Of a stretch of DNA of 64,000 bases, positions 59,601-64,000 are shown piece by piece (position 1 is the stretch's first letter; every line of letters begins with the position of its first letter). A program made the position numbers and the translations under genes. The DNA lies in assembly GCA_001557505.1 (NCBI GenBank), contig LSAX01000005.1:2294001-2358000 (forward strand), given 5' to 3'. Source of the stretch: Reticulascus tulasneorum. Taxonomy: Eukaryota; Ascomycota; Sordariomycetes; Glomerellales; Reticulascaceae. A model generated the notes under the pieces. That model saw nothing but the letters and a program-made list of their open reading frames with translations. It did no database searches and was not told the DNA's origin.

Positions 59601-60630
59601 TGTTTCTGACAGGGGATCTTGCTGATGCACGGGCGGGAGAATGCGATCCAAAGAGGTCTAGAACAGCTTATGAGATGGGGGTAGGGGTAAGCACCAATCA
59701 TCAGCCTCCTAGCATTTTGAATGTAACGATCAAGGAACTGGCAGAAACATAGATCATCGAGATGAAGGATGATTATGGGCGGCATGGACGGAAGAAGATG
59801 GGTACCGAGAAGCGAAGGGGGAGAAGCGCACCTCCTGCTCCCCGGCAAGGACAGAGACACGAGAGAACAGAGAAAAGGAGTCTGGTGCAAAGGGTCTGGG
59901 AGTGGGCTGCGTGCCACGCACTGGTGGTGAACCGAGGATTTTGCCTCTACGTACGGACTACACACTCACTACAGCGCCCTAGTACCGACCAGCGTGCTTA
60001 GTGTGGAGGGGGGAGGGAGGGAGGGAGGGAATAGAATGCATATGGAAGCCTCGGGACGACGTGTCTCGTCAAAGGGTCGATAGCTGGGTGCGCACGTGTA
60101 ACGAAATATCTACCTAACAGCTAGGCGCATAAGTGGTTGAGACCTGCCAGCCAAGGCGCGGTAGGAGAGGAGGCGCCGGATTGTCAATCCTGTATGTCTC
60201 TCCTACAGAAGTTAATCTACAAAACGTGTCTGCCTACTTATCTATCTACATATCTATCTATCTGCCTCTCCCAGCTTCTCTTCTCCGAACTCACGTTGCC
60301 AACAGCCCGGGCGTGACCGCGCAGTAAGGCTTGGGAAAAGCAACGGAGGTGGGGTGGGAGATATATCTTGGTGAAGGCATTTTCGGTATCACCACGGCGA
60401 GACAGGTTGCATCTCCAAGCTCCCCATATCCCCATGTGAAGGGTGAAACAGCCACAGCCACCCACGTAATAAAAATGTAATGGGGGGGCAGCAGAGACTC
60501 TCTGATTAAAGATTGAGACACGGGCAAGCCAAAGAAGAACAGCCACCGCACTAATTACTTGCTGCCTCGTTGGAGCGCAAGAGCATAAGGTACGCACATG
60601 CGGCGCGAGTACAGATTACTACCTACGTAC

Positions 60631-60659
60631 ATACACATACACATACACATACACATACA
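60631..60659. repeat. (ACATAC)n microsatellite
   Basis: About four and a half hexanucleotide units, preceded by CTACCTACGTAC. Confidence 0.88.
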
Positions 60660-61127
60660 AACATCGACGGGGTTTATAGGGCGTCGTCTAGTTGATTAGT
60701 TGGTACCTAGGCCAGGCCAGGGTTGCATGTGCTGGAATGAAAATGGGCTGACGAACGCAGTGCCCTAAGTGTGCCCAGCAGTTAGTCCCCTAATTATTAC
60801 ATGGTAAATTATGTGGTATCCAGTACCTAGGCCCTCCATACCCCCGCCTGGGTGATTTGCGGGTGGAAGGTACTTTAAACCTCGTGGCGATGGAAAGAGC
60901 ACCTTGCTGCAGATGATGGGATAAGTTATGTGGAAGTCGCGGCTCAGCAACCTCAGGCGATTGGTCGGCGGTCCCAGGGCACATCCACCGGCATTAAAAC
61001 CCTTGTCGATCGCGAGGTCCAGACCGCGGTCCGCCCCACATTGGAGCGACGATCCCTGATTTCGCAAGCCCCAGCCAGCAAACACCACAAGAAGAAGTCC
61101 GAAGTCGTGCGCTCTCTTCTTTTGTTG

Positions 61128-61146
61128 CTGCTGCTGCTGCTGCTGC
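61128..61146. repeat. (CTG)n trinucleotide repeat
   Basis: Six CTG units in noncoding sequence. Confidence 0.88.
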
Positions 61147-61216
61147 GTTGGTTGTCATACATAACTAACCTGCTTGGGTTACATGCATACATAGGTACTG
61201 ACTGACAACCATACAC

Positions 61217-61231
61217 GTACGTACGTACGTA
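61217..61231. repeat. (GTAC)n microsatellite
   Basis: Self-complementary GTAC units followed by ATACATAC. Confidence 0.85.
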
Positions 61232-63744
61232 CATACATACTCACAAGCCATTACCTACCCAGTCACATCAGTCGCTAATAAGGTCAAGTCAAGCAATCAG
61301 TCAGCATGCTGGCATGTCGAGCCAGTACATATAGTATGGTAGACTCCTCCAAAGTCGAATATGCTTGCGTATCTACAGTAGCAGCATTACTGTACGGGCT
61401 ACTACCTACGTAGTCGTACCAGTAGTACGGGACGATTTAACCCGTGTTATGTGTCATCATCCGCCTGGAACTGATTGCGGGATGTGTTCAAACATCGACA
61501 AACCCATAGATATATATCCCCTACAAAGAAAGGCCAGACGAACGTCTGCACTACGTGGTAATTACATATTAAGGTGGAGAGTGAGAAGGTGGTGGTGGTG
61601 GTGGGAGGAGAGAGACAGGGCACACATCTGACCCAAATGCCACGGACATTCTTCCCAACCGTCATCTGTCCGGTCTGGTTGGACAAGATCGAAAAAGCTT
61701 ACCTTCATCGCCCACCGCCTTTTTAACATATTACTACAGATTAGTTAGGAAGGAATACCATGCGCCGAGTCCATCTTGGCCCTTGCCCTGCCTGCTCCAG
61801 CGCGTATACCTTCTGGCCGTCGAGGACTGGGAACGCTGTCCGAAGCCGCCCCCCATTGAGAGCCAGTCGCCAAGCCTGTTGGAAGGCCAGCCGACCGCTT
61901 TGCTGAGACCCAGTGTTACACGAGAATCACGCACAGCTTCGCGATAACTAACCTACACAGAAGTGCATCGGCCACGAGTGCAATTGGTGGGGCGCCGAGG
62001 GGTGGGAAAAGGAATAGAAGGGAAGGGAAGGGAAGAAAAAGAAATTAAAGAAACAAAATCATCACTGCTGCATCGTGCGCGATGCAGCTGGTCCTATGCA
62101 AGTCAGCCCCGTGTCTCTTCCGTCCGTCTGTATGCCAGGTATGTACAGTAGTTAGCAAGGTCGCCCCAGCGCACTCCCTCGGAGCCTTTGTGCCGGACGT
62201 CTAGGCCTAACTTACCACGGACAGATGGTGAGCCTTCCCCATGTCGGCCCGCTCTGCCCTTGCCTTACTGTCTGTCCTATGTAAGTTATGCCCGAAGCGA
62301 AAGACGGCGGCCATGCATTTCATTTTACCCAGAGTCGACCAACATTTCAAGCGAAATGCAAGTGAACTCAAGCGAACACGGGGAGAAATCTTCTTCTTCT
62401 GACAAAGACTCTTGGCTCCATTTTCGTTGCATCTTCCCATCCAAGCCAGCCGTTGTTCGAAGCTCCGTGACTCCGGGTCAATGAAGCGGGACACATTGTA
62501 ACTATGTAATCTGCCAGGAGCATGAAGAGAAAATCTTCGAACCACCCCCCCGAGGCTCTGAACAACGGCGAGCATACACATACGCAGGTTGGATCGAGAT
62601 CAAAGCCAATCCAACGGTTTCCTGGACGGGTGACGAGCCGTGTCGCTCGCTCCCTGTTGCTGTGTGGCGCAGCCCTGTATACCCAATCTCTCTCGCTCAC
62701 TCTTGACTGGCAAGTGCCGGCGCGGTCATCGTGTGTATGCCTGACTATGCGCATGGGACGTATTATGTAGGAGCTAGATTGGGGACTTCTTTGCATTCGC
62801 GGATGATATCATTTCGTGCTGACAGGATCGGAGGGTATTTGGATTTGAGGTCTGAATAGTTGCAAATCTTTTCTTCGAGCTGGGATATTTTACTGCTCTA
62901 TTAATATCTTGGCTCGGGGCACAAATCCATCAGCGATCGGCCATTGATTGGCAATATGGGGGCCCTACGCTGCGCGCACTGATGGAGGCGTGTGCGTGGT
63001 GATCCCCTCCACATTTCTCCCCCAAACCAACGCAGCAGCCAAAGTCAAACAAGCGCACAGGGGGAGAGAGAGAGAGCTTTGATGTGTGGAGCTCCCAGCC
63101 CGCCGTTTCTCTCGGATTCGTCGGCGTGGGTTCCTGTGCATGTGTGAAGCACACGCAGGACCTAATTGAGCTTCTTGGCCAAGACAAGTGTGACGAAAAG
63201 AGACGAGACATCACCAAGCGCTCTCATTCTGCGACGGTGGGGTGCCATCACCGCCGAGACTCACCTTGAGGGTCATTCCTCAGCTTGTCGAAGATGGCTT
63301 CTCCAACGGACTTGACCAGCAAAAAGCAGCAGAGCAGCCCCCCCGAGAGTGGTCGCACAGATGGAGCGCGGCATCTCACGGTACTTCGTAGAGCCAGAAT
63401 CCCACGCATTCATTGACCCCCTTCAGGCCACCCAATCCCAACCCTGTCTTCATCGAGGCGGGTATTGAGCACACTCGCGTATCGCCGCCTCCATTGGCTA
63501 CCACTGCATAGATTCGGCCAATCGTCGACCTCCCCCAATCCCGGCGCTTACACCTCCCCCTCCCCGTCGCTCCTCATTGGGCATATCCGCTGTGATTGTC
63601 CTTGATTGCACCTGCAGACCATCCAATCCGCCCCAAGCTGACAGCCAACAACGCCGCCCAGATTCCGGGATGCGATGGCCCTTAAACTGCCACCCGCCCC
63701 TCGCAGGAGGCTCTGTCTTCCTCTTTCCCACTCCGAAGGCGAAA

Positions 63745-63765
63745 CGACGACGACGACGACGACGC
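63745..63765. repeat. (CGA)n trinucleotide repeat
   Basis: About seven CGA units near the right edge. The surrounding frame (poly-Arg if translated on +) is not supported as a gene. Confidence 0.85.
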
Positions 63766-64000
63766 AGAACAAAGCAGGAATCCGATTCCCACGACGTACG
63801 AGAAATTAGGTCCGAGTGCTGGTGCTTGGCCGATGTAAAGCGACTCCCAGGGCGATTCGGCCGACTGCACAAACGCTTCGACGGCGGGACAAAGAAATCG
63901 GCTGGCTAGGAATAAAGAGGGGAACAAGCTGACGAGAGCCGACCTTTCGGGCTGCAAGAGAAAAAAAAGACTCTGCCTCTGTCCTGTCGCCTCCTCCGAC

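Larger units (their letters stand above)
58491..64000. other. 5.5-kb region upstream of the histidine kinase, no supported gene
   Basis: No conserved coding was found to the window edge. The first ~1.1 kb is G-rich on + (C-rich in the gene sense) and holds long G runs. Microsatellites follow: ACATAC at 60631-60659, CTG at 61128-61146, GTAC at 61217-61231, GGT at 61589-61603 and CGA at 63745-63765. TACCTA/TAGGTA motifs are frequent. A gene could begin beyond the right edge. Confidence 0.55.

Noticed and set aside
63262..63420. Possible exon on the minus strand (VKSVGEAIFDKLRNDPQ before a GTGAGT) or on + (MASPTDLTSKKQQSS)
   Set aside because: Both are short, mutually exclusive and without a partner exon that gives a recognisable protein.

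Overview
The window is nuclear DNA from a filamentous ascomycete (Pezizomycotina), most likely a Sordariomycete. The genes are interrupted by 20 short introns of 47-76 bp with GTNNGT donors and CTAAC/CTAAT-type branch sites. Their products are fungal families: PPZ phosphatase, SUR7, Stb6, GID2/Rmd5, UPF0658, a Meu6-type PH protein and a hybrid histidine kinase. I see no bacterial-style operons, rRNA, CRISPR arrays or intact transposons. The taxon is inferred from protein flavour and intron style, not from a marker gene.

Fourteen protein genes are supported. In order they are: RCF2 (+, 4337-5101), a Kelch propeller protein (-, 5413-6984), DUS3 (+, 7918-10575), PPZ1 (-, 11446-13151), a SUR7-family membrane protein (+, 18329-19429), TRM734/WDR6 (+, 20008-23443), STB6-like (-, 24297-27028), RMD5/GID2 (+, 27640-28956), a UPF0658 Golgi membrane protein (-, 29673-30840), TIM10 (-, 34812-35145), mitochondrial lysyl-tRNA synthetase MSK1 (+, 35629-37516), an F-box-like protein of unknown role (-, 38649-40731), a Meu6-like PH protein (+, 50920-52646) and a PAS hybrid histidine kinase (-, 53981-58490). 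I rebuilt most of them by joining exons; splice positions are in the entries.

Strands alternate almost strictly, so genes sit as convergent or divergent pairs. Three divergent promoters are compact: Kelch/DUS3, STB6/RMD5 and TIM10/MSK1. The last joins two mitochondrial biogenesis genes across 483 bp. Three large spaces lie upstream of signalling or regulatory genes: 5.2 kb between PPZ1 and SUR7, 10.2 kb between the F-box gene and the PH gene, and at least 5.5 kb upstream of the histidine kinase. These spaces are rich in microsatellites, homopolymer runs and TACATAC/TACCTAC-type motifs, and no conserved coding was found in them.

Functionally this is a housekeeping and signalling neighbourhood: respiratory supercomplex assembly, tRNA modification and charging (DUS3, TRM734, MSK1), mitochondrial import, GID-complex ubiquitination, cortical membrane organisation and two-component signalling. 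There is no biosynthetic cluster and no clear novel multigene system. The most interesting points are local: a six-copy ~80 bp minisatellite with two interspersed spacer types beside the F-box gene; an apparently coding N-terminal stretch of the UPF0658 gene with no AUG; a short uORF whose stop overlaps the MSK1 start; and a TRM734 start that seems to need a 12-nt exon.
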